The notes under the pieces were generated by a model. It did no database searches. It saw nothing but the letters and a program-made list of their open reading frames with translations, and was not told the DNA's origin. Source: Alphaproteobacteria bacterium (GTDB taxonomy: Bacteria > Pseudomonadota > Alphaproteobacteria > Rhodobacterales > Rhodobacteraceae). Taken from it: a DNA stretch of 64,000 nt. Positions 24,253 to 32,841 of the stretch are shown here, in pieces (positions within the stretch are counted from its first letter, which is position 1; every line of letters starts with the position of its first letter). The DNA lies in NCBI GenBank assembly GCA_030425925.1, contig JAUHZO010000002.1, forward strand, positions 124,001-188,000, in the 5' to 3' direction. Position numbers and translations under genes: made by a program.

Positions 24253-25877
24253 GCACGGCAAGCGGTCCGGTTCTTGCGGCGGATGGCACGCCGCTCAAGC
24301 GCAGCCTGGCGCGGGCGCTGCGGGTCCAGAAGATCCGCGCGCTGCTGCTGATCGCGCCGCTGCTGCTGTTTGTCCTGGTCAGCTTTGTCGCCCCGATCGC
24401 CGACATGCTGTTCCGGTCGGTCGAGAACCAGATCGTCGCCGAGACGCTGCCGCGCACCACAAAGGCCCTGCGCAGCTGGGATCCCGAAGCGCAGGAATTG
24501 CCCGACGAGGCGGTGTTCGAGGCCGCCTATTACGACATTTTCATCGCCGCGGAACGCAAGCAGCACACGCGGCTCGGGTCGCGCCTGAATTACGAACAGA
24601 CCGGCATGTCGTCGCTGTTCCGCAAGTCTGGCCGCGGGCTCGACGATATCGGCGAGGTCTATCAGGACCAGTTCAAGGATCTCGACCGCAACTGGGACGA
24701 GCCCGAGCCCTGGGTCGAGCTGATGGGGGCACCGTCCTGGGTGGCCGCGCTGCAGGACTGGGAAAAGGGCCAGCCGCTGCCGCCGTTTGCACTGCGCGAC
24801 GGCGTGGCCGATCTGTTGCCGCTGACGGCGCGGGAATACGCGCTGTTCGCCCGGTTCACGCAGCAGGAGGACGGCAAGAGCCCGCTGAAGGAAGAGCCGT
24901 GGACGGCGGTTCACACCGCGCTTTACACCGATCTCGCCGCGGCGGACCTGTCGGGATATGACGGGCCGCGGGCCGAGATGCTGCGCGCCGCCGATGCGGC
25001 GGTGGACGCGCCGGGTTTCGAGACGGTCCGGTTTCGCGACGGCTTTGCCGAAATCGACGAGGACTGGCTGTCGCCCGACGTGTGGCGCACGATCCAGATC
25101 TACAGCCCGGCCTACACGTCGGGCTATTTCCTGAACGCGGTGGACATGCAGAAGACCCCCGAGGGTGTCGGGCTGCGCGACGAACGCGAACGGATCTATG
25201 GCCTGCTGTTCAAGCGCACCATGTTCATGTCGCTGATGATCACCTTCAGCTGCATCCTGCTGGCCTATCCGGTGGCCTATCTGCTGGCCAACCTGCCCAT
25301 GCGCAGCGCCAACCTGCTGATGATCCTGGTGCTCTTGCCGTTCTGGACCTCGCTTCTGGTGCGGACCTCGGCCTGGAAGGTGATGCTGCAGCAGCAGGGC
25401 GTGATCAACGACACGCTGGTCTGGCTGGGGCTGGTGGACGATGCCGCGCGGCTGGTGATGATCAACAACCAGCTGGGCACGATCATCGCAATGACGCACA
25501 TCCTTCTGCCCTTCATGATCCTGCCGATGTATTCGGTGATGTCCACCATCCCGCCCTCATACGTGCGCGCGGCTAAGAGCCTGGGCGCGTCGAACTGGAC
25601 GGCGTTCTGGCGGGTCTATTTCCCGCAATCGGTGCCGGGGATCGGCGCGGGATCGATCCTCGTCTTCATCCTGGCCATCGGGTATTACATCACGCCCGAG
25701 ATCGTCGGCGGCACCACCGGCACGTTCATCTCGAACCGGATCGCCTATCACATCTCGTCCTCGCTCAACTGGGGGCTCGCGGCGGCGCTGGGCACGATCC
25801 TGCTGGGGGTCGTCCTGGTGCTCTACTGGGCCTATGACCGGATCGTGGGCATCGACAACGTCAAGCTGGGAGGCTGA
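24249..25877 (+). CDS. ABC permease (PotB-like) with large periplasmic insertion
   Basis: A membrane channel subunit. The 542 residues are nearly double the usual PotB length. One membrane helix (about 30-52) is followed by ~260 soluble residues rich in acidic and aromatic positions. The normal permease core starts near 315 (KRTMFMSLMITFSCILLAYP), and the EAA coupling motif SLGASNWTAFWRVYFP is near 443-458. The insertion replaces the short first periplasmic loop. It starts inside the DUF1330 gene end and is followed three bases later by the second permease. Confidence 0.88.
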   Translation: MSTASGPVLAADGTPLKRSLARALRVQKIRALLLIAPLLLFVLVSFVAPIADMLFRSVENQIVAETLPRTTKALRSWDPEAQELPDEAVFEAAYYDIFIAAERKQHTRLGSRLNYEQTGMSSLFRKSGRGLDDIGEVYQDQFKDLDRNWDEPEPWVELMGAPSWVAALQDWEKGQPLPPFALRDGVADLLPLTAREYALFARFTQQEDGKSPLKEEPWTAVHTALYTDLAAADLSGYDGPRAEMLRAADAAVDAPGFETVRFRDGFAEIDEDWLSPDVWRTIQIYSPAYTSGYFLNAVDMQKTPEGVGLRDERERIYGLLFKRTMFMSLMITFSCILLAYPVAYLLANLPMRSANLLMILVLLPFWTSLLVRTSAWKVMLQQQGVINDTLVWLGLVDDAARLVMINNQLGTIIAMTHILLPFMILPMYSVMSTIPPSYVRAAKSLGASNWTAFWRVYFPQSVPGIGAGSILVFILAIGYYITPEIVGGTTGTFISNRIAYHISSSLNWGLAAALGTILLGVVLVLYWAYDRIVGIDNVKLGG

Positions 25878-25880
25878 GCC

Positions 25881-27065
25881 ATGGCGGTGGAAACGCAGGC
25901 AATCCGGCAGCCGCTGTCCTTTTCCGTGCCCGCTGTGGCGGCGGCAGGGGGCTTTGCCGGCATCTTCGTAGGCACGGCGCAGGGATCGGCGCTTCTTGGC
26001 ATTTTCCTTGGGGCGATACTGCTGGCGGGGCTGACCTGGCTGGCCATGGCCGTTCTGCCCGAACGACAGGAGCGCATGCTGCGCTGGGCGATGATCCTGG
26101 GCTTTGCGCTGGTGGGGGCCCTGGTCGGCGGCGTGCCCGGGTTTGTGCTGGGCGGGCTGTTCGGCTGGTTCTTTGGCTGGTTCGTCTACTGGATCGGCCT
26201 GGGCCGCTACCGCACCACGCTGCCACCCTACCTGACCGCAGGCCAGGTGCTGTGGCATTACGGATTTCGGGTGCTGTGCGGGGCGATCTTCGTCTTTCTG
26301 GTCACCCCCATCCTCGTGGTGCTTCCGCTGAGCTTCAATGCCGAGAACTTCTTTACCTTCACCCCGGAAATGCTGCGCTTTGATCCTGCGGGGTACAGTC
26401 TCAAGCATTACCGCGATTTCTTCGGGTCCAGCGAATGGCAACAGGCGCTGCGCAACTCGCTGCTGATCGCACCGGTGGCGACGCTGATCTCGGTCTGTCT
26501 GGGCACGCTGGCCGCCATCGGGCTGAGCCAGCCGCATGTGCCGTTCCGTCAGGCCATCATGGCGATCCTGATCTCGCCGATGATCGTGCCGCTGATCATC
26601 TCGGCCGCGGGGATGTATTTCTTCTATTCCCGGATCGGGCTGCAGGGGACCTATGCGGGGGTGGTGCTGGCGCATGCGGCGCTGGGCATTCCCTTTGTCA
26701 TCATCACCGTGACGGCCACGCTGGTGGGCTTTGACCGCTCGCTGACCCGCGCGGCGGCGAACATGGGGGCGGGGCCGGTGACGACCTTCTTTCGCGTGCA
26801 GATGCCGCTGATTCTGCCCGGCGTGATTTCCGGCGGTCTGTTTGCCTTCATCACCTCGTTCGACGAGGTGGTGGTGGTGATCTTTGTCGGTTCGGCCAAC
26901 CAGCAGACGCTGCCCTGGCAGATGTTCACCGGCCTGCGCGAACAGATCAGTCCGACGATCCTGGCGGTGGCGACGATCCTCGTGGTGGTGTCCATCGGGC
27001 TGCTGACCACGGTGGAACTGCTGCGCCGCCGGTCTGAGAAGCTGCGCGGGATGTCGCCCGGCTGA
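25881..27065 (+). CDS. ABC permease (PotC-like) with N-terminal membrane extension
   Basis: The second channel subunit, 394 residues against about 270 normally. The first ~130 residues are glycine-rich with three or four hydrophobic segments (e.g. FAGIFVGTAQGSALLGIFLG). The PotC core then begins near 140 (YGFRVLCGAIFVFLVTPILVV), with the EAA-type motif AAANMGAGPVTTFFRVQMP near 291-309. Last gene of the transporter operon; a terminator follows. Confidence 0.87.
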   Translation: MAVETQAIRQPLSFSVPAVAAAGGFAGIFVGTAQGSALLGIFLGAILLAGLTWLAMAVLPERQERMLRWAMILGFALVGALVGGVPGFVLGGLFGWFFGWFVYWIGLGRYRTTLPPYLTAGQVLWHYGFRVLCGAIFVFLVTPILVVLPLSFNAENFFTFTPEMLRFDPAGYSLKHYRDFFGSSEWQQALRNSLLIAPVATLISVCLGTLAAIGLSQPHVPFRQAIMAILISPMIVPLIISAAGMYFFYSRIGLQGTYAGVVLAHAALGIPFVIITVTATLVGFDRSLTRAAANMGAGPVTTFFRVQMPLILPGVISGGLFAFITSFDEVVVVIFVGSANQQTLPWQMFTGLREQISPTILAVATILVVVSIGLLTTVELLRRRSEKLRGMSPG

Positions 27066-27076
27066 GACGAAAAAGC

Positions 27077-27106
27077 GAAGGGCAGAGGCTGCCCTTCACG
27101 GATTTT
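27077..27106 (+). terminator. Terminator of the polyamine-type transporter operon
   Basis: GAAGGGCAG (27077-27085), loop AGG and CTGCCCTTC (27089-27097) form a 9-bp stem, followed by GATTTT. Confidence 0.75.
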
Positions 27107-27156
27107 CAAGGACTCCGGTGGCATGACCGGGGGGCCAAGCCCCCGAAGGATGCGCC

Positions 27157-28407
27157 ATGACCGAACTCAGCCCGCAATTCGCGAAAGACGCCCACCAGAC
27201 CGCGGCTGGCGAGGCCGCGTTCCAGATCCACGAAATGTTCTACACCCGCACCGACAAGCGCGGTGTCATACAGGAGGCCAACAGCGTCTTCCGCCGGATT
27301 TCCGGTTTTCTGTGGGAAGAGATCAAGGGCGCCCCGCACAAGATCGTCCGCCACCCCGACATGCCCAAGGGCGTGTTTCACCTGTTCTGGGACAGGCTGA
27401 AGGAGGACAAGCCTGTGGTGGCCTATGTCAAGAACCGCTCGAAAGAGGGGCGGTATTACTGGGTGCTGGCGCTGTCCTGGCCGACGGAGAATGGCTACAT
27501 GTCGGTCCGGATCAAGCCCACCGGCGCGCTGTTCGAAAAGATCCCGGCGCTTTATGCCGAGCTTCTGGCCGAAGAGAAGGCGGGCCTGTCGCCCGAGGAT
27601 TCGGCGCAACGCCTGCTGGAAAAGCTGGCCGGGATGGGGTTCCGCAACTACGAATGCTTCATGGCCTCGGCGCTGGCGCAGGAAACCGGTGCCCGGGCCG
27701 AGGCACGTGGCCTTGCGCTGAGCCAGGTGCAGGCGCGGTTTCGCGAAATGTACGACACGGTGCGCAAGATCGGCGAGGAAACCGCGCGCATGACGCGGGT
27801 CATCCACGCCATCCGGACGGTGCCGATGAACATGCGCATCCTTGCCTCCCGCCTGGAAAACGCAGGTGGCCCGATCAGCGCGATTTCGGTGAATTACGGC
27901 TCCATGCTGGACGAGATGGCCACCTGGGTCCGCGAATTCGTCGACGGCGATTCCAGCACCTATGCCCGCATCCACGATTCGATCCAGCAAGGGCAGTTCC
28001 TGGTCTGCGCGGCGGCGCTGCAGCGCGAGATGTCGCAGAATTTCGAAGAGGACATGGCCGGGGCCAAGGATGCCAGCCTGCTGCACCAGGACCGGGCGCG
28101 CCTGCGCGACGAGGCAAAGGATTTCGACAACATGGTGGCACTTGCCCTCAAGACCGTCGAAAGCGAGGTGTCGCGCCTCAGCCGCAGCGTACTGGACATG
28201 AAGCGTTATGTCACCGGGCTCAGCTCCACCCGCATGATGTGCAAGATCGAAAGCGCGGCGCTGGACGGGTCGGGCGACAGTTCGCTGGCCGGGATTGTCG
28301 ACCAGCTTGATGCCGGCCAGAACGAAATCGAAGAGCGGCTGGCGCAGGTCGTGCAGCTGAACTCCGTGATCCAGAGCCATACCGGCATGATCCGCTCCAT
28401 GGCCTGA
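27157..28407 (+). CDS. PAS-domain protein resembling a chemoreceptor without the standard tip
   Basis: The product has 416 residues. The N-terminal PAS domain (about 20-120) is of the Aer type (YTRTDKRGVIQEANSVFRRISGF...). The rest is helical. Residues ~205-260 occupy the place of an MCP signalling domain, with AIRTVPMNMRILASRLENAGGPIS where receptors have the conserved NLLALNAAIEAARAGE hairpin. The helical repeat seems kept but the CheW/CheA contact residues are changed. No membrane segment is visible, so it is cytoplasmic. It could be an energy or redox sensor acting through a non-standard partner. No che genes are nearby. Confidence 0.7.
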   Translation: MTELSPQFAKDAHQTAAGEAAFQIHEMFYTRTDKRGVIQEANSVFRRISGFLWEEIKGAPHKIVRHPDMPKGVFHLFWDRLKEDKPVVAYVKNRSKEGRYYWVLALSWPTENGYMSVRIKPTGALFEKIPALYAELLAEEKAGLSPEDSAQRLLEKLAGMGFRNYECFMASALAQETGARAEARGLALSQVQARFREMYDTVRKIGEETARMTRVIHAIRTVPMNMRILASRLENAGGPISAISVNYGSMLDEMATWVREFVDGDSSTYARIHDSIQQGQFLVCAAALQREMSQNFEEDMAGAKDASLLHQDRARLRDEAKDFDNMVALALKTVESEVSRLSRSVLDMKRYVTGLSSTRMMCKIESAALDGSGDSSLAGIVDQLDAGQNEIEERLAQVVQLNSVIQSHTGMIRSMA

Positions 28408-28462
28408 CGGGGCCACGCCGTGTCAGGTCAGGCCGCGATGGAAGGCCCAGATGGAAGGGCAG

Positions 28463-28483
28463 GCGGGCGGTCCACCCGCCCGC
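28463..28483. terminator. Hairpin between convergent PAS gene and ilvE
   Basis: GCGGGCGG (28463-28470) and CCGCCCGC (28476-28483) form a strong stem between the two convergent stop codons. No long T-run is present. Confidence 0.5.
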
Positions 28484-28492
28484 GCTCCGGGG

Positions 28493-29365
28493 TCAGGCCC
28501 GCACCAGCGTCTCGTAGCCTTCGGCAATCTCGCGGGTCAGCGCGCCGACGTCGAAGGTGTAGTCGCCGATCTTGCCCACCGGGGTGACCTCGGCCGCCGT
28601 GCCGGTCAGCCAGCACTGCTCGAACCCTTCCATCTCTTCGGGCATGATATGGCGTTCGTGGACCCGGACCTGACGGTCCTCCAGCATGCCGATCACGGTC
28701 TGGCGGGTCAGGCCGTTCAGGAAGCAGTCGGGCTTCGGCGTGTGCACCTCGCCATCCTTGACGAAGAAGATGTTGGCCCCGGTCGCCTCGGCCACATAGC
28801 CGCGGTAATCCATGAACAGCGCGTCCGAACAGCCCTTGGCCTCGGCCGCGTGCTTGGAGGTGGTGCAGATCATGTAGAGGCCTGCCGCCTTGGCATGCAC
28901 CGGGATCGTTTCGGGCGAGGGGCGTTTCCACTTCGAAATGTCCAGCTTGGCGCCCTTGAACTTGGCATCGCCATAGTAATTGCCCCATTCCCAGGCCGCG
29001 ATTGCCAGCCGCACCGGGTTGCGGGCCGAGGCGACACCCATGTCCTCCCCGGCACCGCGCCACGCGACCGCGCGCACATAGGCGTCGGTCAGGCCGTTGG
29101 CGGCCAGAACCTCGGCCTTGGCGGCCTCGATCTGGTCGACGCTCCACGGGATTTCGAAATCCAGCTCTCCGGCGGAAAAGTGCAGCCGCTCCGAATGCTT
29201 GCGCGACAGGAAGATGCGGCCGCCATAGGCGCGCTCACCCTCGAAGACAGAGCTGGCATAGTGCAGGCCATGCGTCAGAACATGCACTTGCGCCGCGCGC
29301 CAATCCACCATCCGGCCGTCCAGCCAGATCTTTCCGTCCCGGTCGTCATAAGCTCCTGCCGCCAT
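28493..29365 (-). CDS. ilvE: Branched-chain amino acid aminotransferase
   Basis: A fold-type IV PLP enzyme of 290 residues that transfers the amino group between leucine, isoleucine or valine and 2-oxoglutarate. Visible are HGLHYASSVFEGERAY near 32-47, AVAWRG with the phosphate-binding arginine region near 96, the lysine in TSKHAAEAKG near 166, and EATGANIFFVKDG near 189. The protein is divergent from the petP-like gene, with possible operator elements between them. Confidence 0.9.
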   Translation of the reverse strand: MAAGAYDDRDGKIWLDGRMVDWRAAQVHVLTHGLHYASSVFEGERAYGGRIFLSRKHSERLHFSAGELDFEIPWSVDQIEAAKAEVLAANGLTDAYVRAVAWRGAGEDMGVASARNPVRLAIAAWEWGNYYGDAKFKGAKLDISKWKRPSPETIPVHAKAAGLYMICTTSKHAAEAKGCSDALFMDYRGYVAEATGANIFFVKDGEVHTPKPDCFLNGLTRQTVIGMLEDRQVRVHERHIMPEEMEGFEQCWLTGTAAEVTPVGKIGDYTFDVGALTREIAEGYETLVRA

Positions 29366-29389
29366 GGCACCTCTCCTCGTGGCTTTTCA

Positions 29390-29431
29390 AAAGTTGCGCG
29401 GTAAACGTCCGAAACGGACATAAAGTTGCGC
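29390..29431. promoter_or_regulatory. Direct repeats and palindrome between ilvE and the petP-like gene
   Basis: AAAGTTGCGC occurs at 29390-29399 and 29422-29431 (32-base spacing, about three helical turns). Between them lies the palindrome GTCCG-AAA-CGGAC (29407-29419). The position between divergent genes suits an operator for the MarR-type protein encoded alongside. Not a known motif to me. Confidence 0.4.
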
Positions 29432-29520
29432 CAAATCTGTAAGTCGGTACCAATTCGCTCTTGGAATGTCAACAAGGCTGACGTAAACTCGGGCAAAAGA
29501 CGCAAGACCCCGGAGGCGGC

Positions 29521-30030
29521 ATGGCAGAGGCGCAAAGTGCAGCCAAGAGCGGTGAGACGCTGCTTTACCTGACCGACGAACAGTTGCGGCAGGGGGCCGA
29601 GGCAATGTTCTTTGCCTATCGCGGCTTTACCGCCGATCCCGATCGCATCCTGACCGGGCTCAGCTATGGCCGCGCGCATCATCGCGCGCTGCATTTCATC
29701 CACGGCGCGCCGGGCACGACGGTCAACAACCTGCTGAACATCCTGGGCGTCACCAAGCAGTCGCTCAACCGCGTGCTGCGCACGCTGATCGAAGACGGGC
29801 TGGTGGAAAGCAAGGTGGGCCGCACCGACAAACGCGAACGCCACCTTTACCTGACCGAGGCGGGTGAGGCGCTGGAGCGCGAGCTGTCGGACGCGCAGCG
29901 CGCCCGCATGCGCGCCGCCTTTCGCCAGGCGGGGCCCGAGGCGGTGGCGGGCTTTCGCCGGGTGCTGGAAGCGATGATGGATCCGGAGATGCGCCGACAG
30001 TTCGCCCGGCTGCGGGAGGGACGGGGATGA
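29521..30030 (+). CDS. MarR-family regulator, PetP-like
   Basis: A 169-residue winged-helix regulator. The DNA-binding part (about 60-125) shows the MarR pattern with LGVTKQSLNRVLRTLIEDGLVE and the wing RTDKRERHLYLTEAG. Its stop overlaps the start of a response-regulator gene (ATGA). This MarR plus OmpR-type pair matches the petP-petR pair described in Rhodobacter capsulatus near the cytochrome bc1 genes. No petABC genes are in the window, so the name is only a suggestion. Confidence 0.8.
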   Translation: MAEAQSAAKSGETLLYLTDEQLRQGAEAMFFAYRGFTADPDRILTGLSYGRAHHRALHFIHGAPGTTVNNLLNILGVTKQSLNRVLRTLIEDGLVESKVGRTDKRERHLYLTEAGEALERELSDAQRARMRAAFRQAGPEAVAGFRRVLEAMMDPEMRRQFARLREGRG

Positions 30031-30728
30031 ACGAACCCGATGCCCACCTGCTGATCGTGGATGACGACGAACGGATCCGCACGCTTCTGCAAAAGTTCCT
30101 GATCCGGAACGGCTTTCTTGTCACGGCCGCACGCGACGCGGCGCATGCGCGGCGGATCCTGTCGGGGCTTGACTTCGACATGATCGTGCTCGACGTCATG
30201 ATGCCGGGCGAGGATGGCGTCAGCCTGACCCGCGGTATCCGGGACGAGAGCGAAACGCCGATCCTGCTGCTGACCGCACGGGCCGAGACCGAGGACCGGA
30301 TCAAGGGGCTGGAGGCGGGGGCCGACGACTACCTTGCCAAGCCGTTCGAGCCGAAGGAGCTGCTGTTGCGCATCAACGCGATCCTGCGGCGCATGCCGGA
30401 GCCGAGTGCCGAAGCCGCGACCCCGAAGCTGCTGTCGCTGGGTCCGATCCGCTACGATATCGAGCGGGGCGAGCTGTGGCGCGGCGAGGACCTGGTGCGC
30501 CTGACCGCCACAGAAAGCCAGCTGATGCGGATCTTTTCGGCCCGCCCCGGAGAGCCGATCTCGCGCGCGCGGCTGGTGGAGGACCTGGGCCGCGACAAGG
30601 GACAGGCGCAGGAACGCGCGGTCGACGTGCAGATCACCCGGCTGCGGCGCAAGCTGGAAAGCGATCCGAAACAGCCGCGCTACCTGCAGACGGTGCGCGG
30701 CGCGGGATACATGCTGGCTCCCGATTGA
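30027..30728 (+). CDS. OmpR-family response regulator, PetR-like
   Basis: A 233-residue two-component regulator. The receiver domain has VDDDERIR near 10, phospho-acceptor Asp in MIVLDVMMPG near 55, and LAKPFEP near 105. The winged helix at the C-terminus has LTATESQLMRIFSARPGEPISRARL and the closing QTVRGAGYML. It overlaps the MarR-type gene by 4 bases, so both form one unit. There is no kinase next to it. The PetR assignment is by context and type. Confidence 0.85.
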   Translation: MNEPDAHLLIVDDDERIRTLLQKFLIRNGFLVTAARDAAHARRILSGLDFDMIVLDVMMPGEDGVSLTRGIRDESETPILLLTARAETEDRIKGLEAGADDYLAKPFEPKELLLRINAILRRMPEPSAEAATPKLLSLGPIRYDIERGELWRGEDLVRLTATESQLMRIFSARPGEPISRARLVEDLGRDKGQAQERAVDVQITRLRRKLESDPKQPRYLQTVRGAGYMLAPD

Positions 30729-30788
30729 GGGGTTGCTCGTCAAGCCCTTGCGTGCTTGCCTCGCGGCATGCCGCAAAGGAGACCGCCG

Positions 30789-31715
30789 ATGGCCACAGCC
30801 CTGATCACCCATGCCGATGGACTGGAGCATGTCACCCCGGACGGCCACCCGGAACGGGTGGCGCGGCTGGAACACGTGCTGCATGCGCTGCAGGACCTCG
30901 ACCTGGTGCGTGTCACGGCGCCCGAAGTGGCCGAGACGGACCTGCTGCGCCTGCATCCGCAACGCTATCTCGACCGGTTGAAGGCCGCCTTGCCCGCCGA
31001 TGGCCTGGCCCAGCTGGATGCCGACACCTGGCTGTCGCCGGGCTCGTTGCGCGCGGCGTATCGCGGGGCAGGGGCGGCCGTTGCGGCGGTCGATCTGGTG
31101 ATGGCGGGGACGGTGGGCAACGCCTTCTGCGCCATGCGCCCGCCCGGCCATCATGCCGAGCGTGAGACGCCGATGGGTTTTTGTCTTTTTGGCAACGCGG
31201 CGCTGGCGGCCAGGGTGGCGCTGGACGTGCACGAGCTGGAGCGTGTGGCCGTGGTGGATTTCGACGTCCACCACGGAAACGGCACGCAGGACCTGCTGTG
31301 GGACGAGGCGCGCGCGCTTTTCATCACCTCGCAGCAGATGCCGCTCTGGCCCGGCAGCGGGCATCCCGACGAGCGCGGCGCGCATGACAACGTGATGAAC
31401 CTGCCGCTGGCCCCGATGACGGGCGGAGCCGAGATGCGGGCGGTCTATCAGGCGCAGGCCCTGCCGCGGCTGCGCGCCTTCCGGCCCGAGCTGATCGTGA
31501 TCTCGGCCGGTTTCGACGCACATCAGGACGACCCGCTGGCGCAACTGCTGTGGCATACCGAGGATTTCCGCTGGATCACCCGCGAAATCTGCGCCATCGC
31601 TGCGGAAACCGCCGAAGGCCGCGTGGTATCGGTGCTGGAGGGCGGTTATGATCTGCAGGCGCTGGCGGCCTCGGCCCGGGCGCATGTCGAGGAACTGAAG
31701 GAGGCAGCGGCATGA
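30789..31715 (+). CDS. Histone-deacetylase-family (AcuC/HDAC-like) protein
   Basis: A zinc-dependent amidohydrolase of 308 residues, predicted to remove acetyl or related groups from lysine, polyamines or small amides. Family motifs are complete: RPPGHHAE near 117-124, DFDVHHGNGTQ near 158-168 with metal and tandem His/Asp residues, SAGFDAHQDDPL near 240-251, and LEGGYD near 285-290. ATG 30789 follows AAGGAGA. Its stop overlaps the xseB start, placing it at the head of an xseB-ispA-dxs unit. Confidence 0.9.
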   Translation: MATALITHADGLEHVTPDGHPERVARLEHVLHALQDLDLVRVTAPEVAETDLLRLHPQRYLDRLKAALPADGLAQLDADTWLSPGSLRAAYRGAGAAVAAVDLVMAGTVGNAFCAMRPPGHHAERETPMGFCLFGNAALAARVALDVHELERVAVVDFDVHHGNGTQDLLWDEARALFITSQQMPLWPGSGHPDERGAHDNVMNLPLAPMTGGAEMRAVYQAQALPRLRAFRPELIVISAGFDAHQDDPLAQLLWHTEDFRWITREICAIAAETAEGRVVSVLEGGYDLQALAASARAHVEELKEAAA

Positions 31716-31954
31716 GCGAGACCGCCGTGAGCGAAATGAGCTTTGAGCAGGCGATGGCCGAGCTGGAGCAGGTTGTGGGCCAGCTGGAGCGCGGCGACGT
31801 GGCGCTGGAGGAGTCGATCAAGCTGTATGAACGCGGGGCCGAACTGCGCAAGCGCTGCGACCAGAAGCTGAAAGAGGCCGAGGAAAAGGTGGCGGCCATC
31901 ACGCTGGATGCGGAGGGCACGCCGACGGGGACCAAGCCGGTCGAGGGGCTCTGA
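31712..31954 (+). CDS. xseB: Exodeoxyribonuclease VII small subunit
   Basis: An 80-residue helical protein that binds XseA to form exonuclease VII. It has the family core SFEQAMAELEQVVGQLERGDVALEESIKLYERG-type helix pair (about 9-45) and a short tail. ATGA overlap with the deacetylase-like gene, and TGATG overlap with ispA: tight operon. The large subunit xseA is not in the window. Confidence 0.94.
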   Translation: MSETAVSEMSFEQAMAELEQVVGQLERGDVALEESIKLYERGAELRKRCDQKLKEAEEKVAAITLDAEGTPTGTKPVEGL

Positions 31955-32826
31955 TGCGCTTCGAGGCCGGGTTGACGGCGGCGGCAGAGGCGGTGTCGGC
32001 ACACCTGGCCCAGGTGCTGGGAGACTTTCCCGCGGTCCCCGTGGTTGGGGCGATGGGCTATGCCGCGGGCGGCGGCAAGCGGCTGCGCGCCTATCTGGTG
32101 CTTGAAGGCGCCCGGCTGCATGGCGTGCCGCAAACCCGCGCGATCTGGCCCGCCACGGCGATCGAGGCGATCCATGCCTACAGCCTCGTGCATGACGATC
32201 TGCCCTGCATGGACGATGACGACCTGCGCCGCGGTCAGCCCACCGTGCACCGCAAATGGGACGAGGCGACGGCGGTCCTGGCCGGGGACGCGTTGCAGAC
32301 GCTGGGATTCGAGATGGTCTCGCATCCGGACTGCCATCCCGATGGCGGGATCCGGGCGGGGCTGGCGCTGAGCCTCGCGCGCGCGGCGGGCGCGCAGGGC
32401 ATGGTACTGGGCCAGGCGCTGGACATGGCGGCCGAGGCGGCAGAGGCGCCGCTGGACCTTGCCGCCATCACCGACCTGCAGGCCGGCAAGACAGGTGCGC
32501 TGATCCGCTGGTCCGCCGAGGCCGGGCCGCGCCTTGCGGATGCGGATATCGCGCCGATGTCGGCCTACGCGCAGGCGCTGGGCCTGGCGTTCCAGATCGC
32601 CGACGACATTCTGGATGTCGAAGGTGATGCCGCGCAGATGGGCAAGGCGGTGGGCAAGGACGCGGATCGCGGCAAGGCGACCTTTGTCAGTCTGCTGGGC
32701 CTCGACGGGGCAAAACGCCGCGCAGAGACGCTCGTGCAACAGGCCTGTGACAGTCTATCTGTTTACGGTGACGGTGCCGAAAGCTTGCGGGAGGCCGCGC
32801 GCTTCGTTATCGCGCGCCGGAACTGA
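31954..32826 (+). CDS. ispA: Farnesyl (polyprenyl) diphosphate synthase
   Basis: Condenses IPP with DMAPP and GPP to make farnesyl diphosphate. The 290 residues contain the first aspartate-rich motif DDLPCMDDDDLRRG near 82-95, the second DDILD near 213-217, and GGGKRLRAYL near 40. It is the first prenyl chain step for carotenoids, quinones and, with elongation, the bacteriochlorophyll tail. It lies directly before dxs, as in many Rhodobacterales. Confidence 0.95.
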   Translation: MRFEAGLTAAAEAVSAHLAQVLGDFPAVPVVGAMGYAAGGGKRLRAYLVLEGARLHGVPQTRAIWPATAIEAIHAYSLVHDDLPCMDDDDLRRGQPTVHRKWDEATAVLAGDALQTLGFEMVSHPDCHPDGGIRAGLALSLARAAGAQGMVLGQALDMAAEAAEAPLDLAAITDLQAGKTGALIRWSAEAGPRLADADIAPMSAYAQALGLAFQIADDILDVEGDAAQMGKAVGKDADRGKATFVSLLGLDGAKRRAETLVQQACDSLSVYGDGAESLREAARFVIARRN

Positions 32827-32841
32827 CTGCCGGAGGACATC

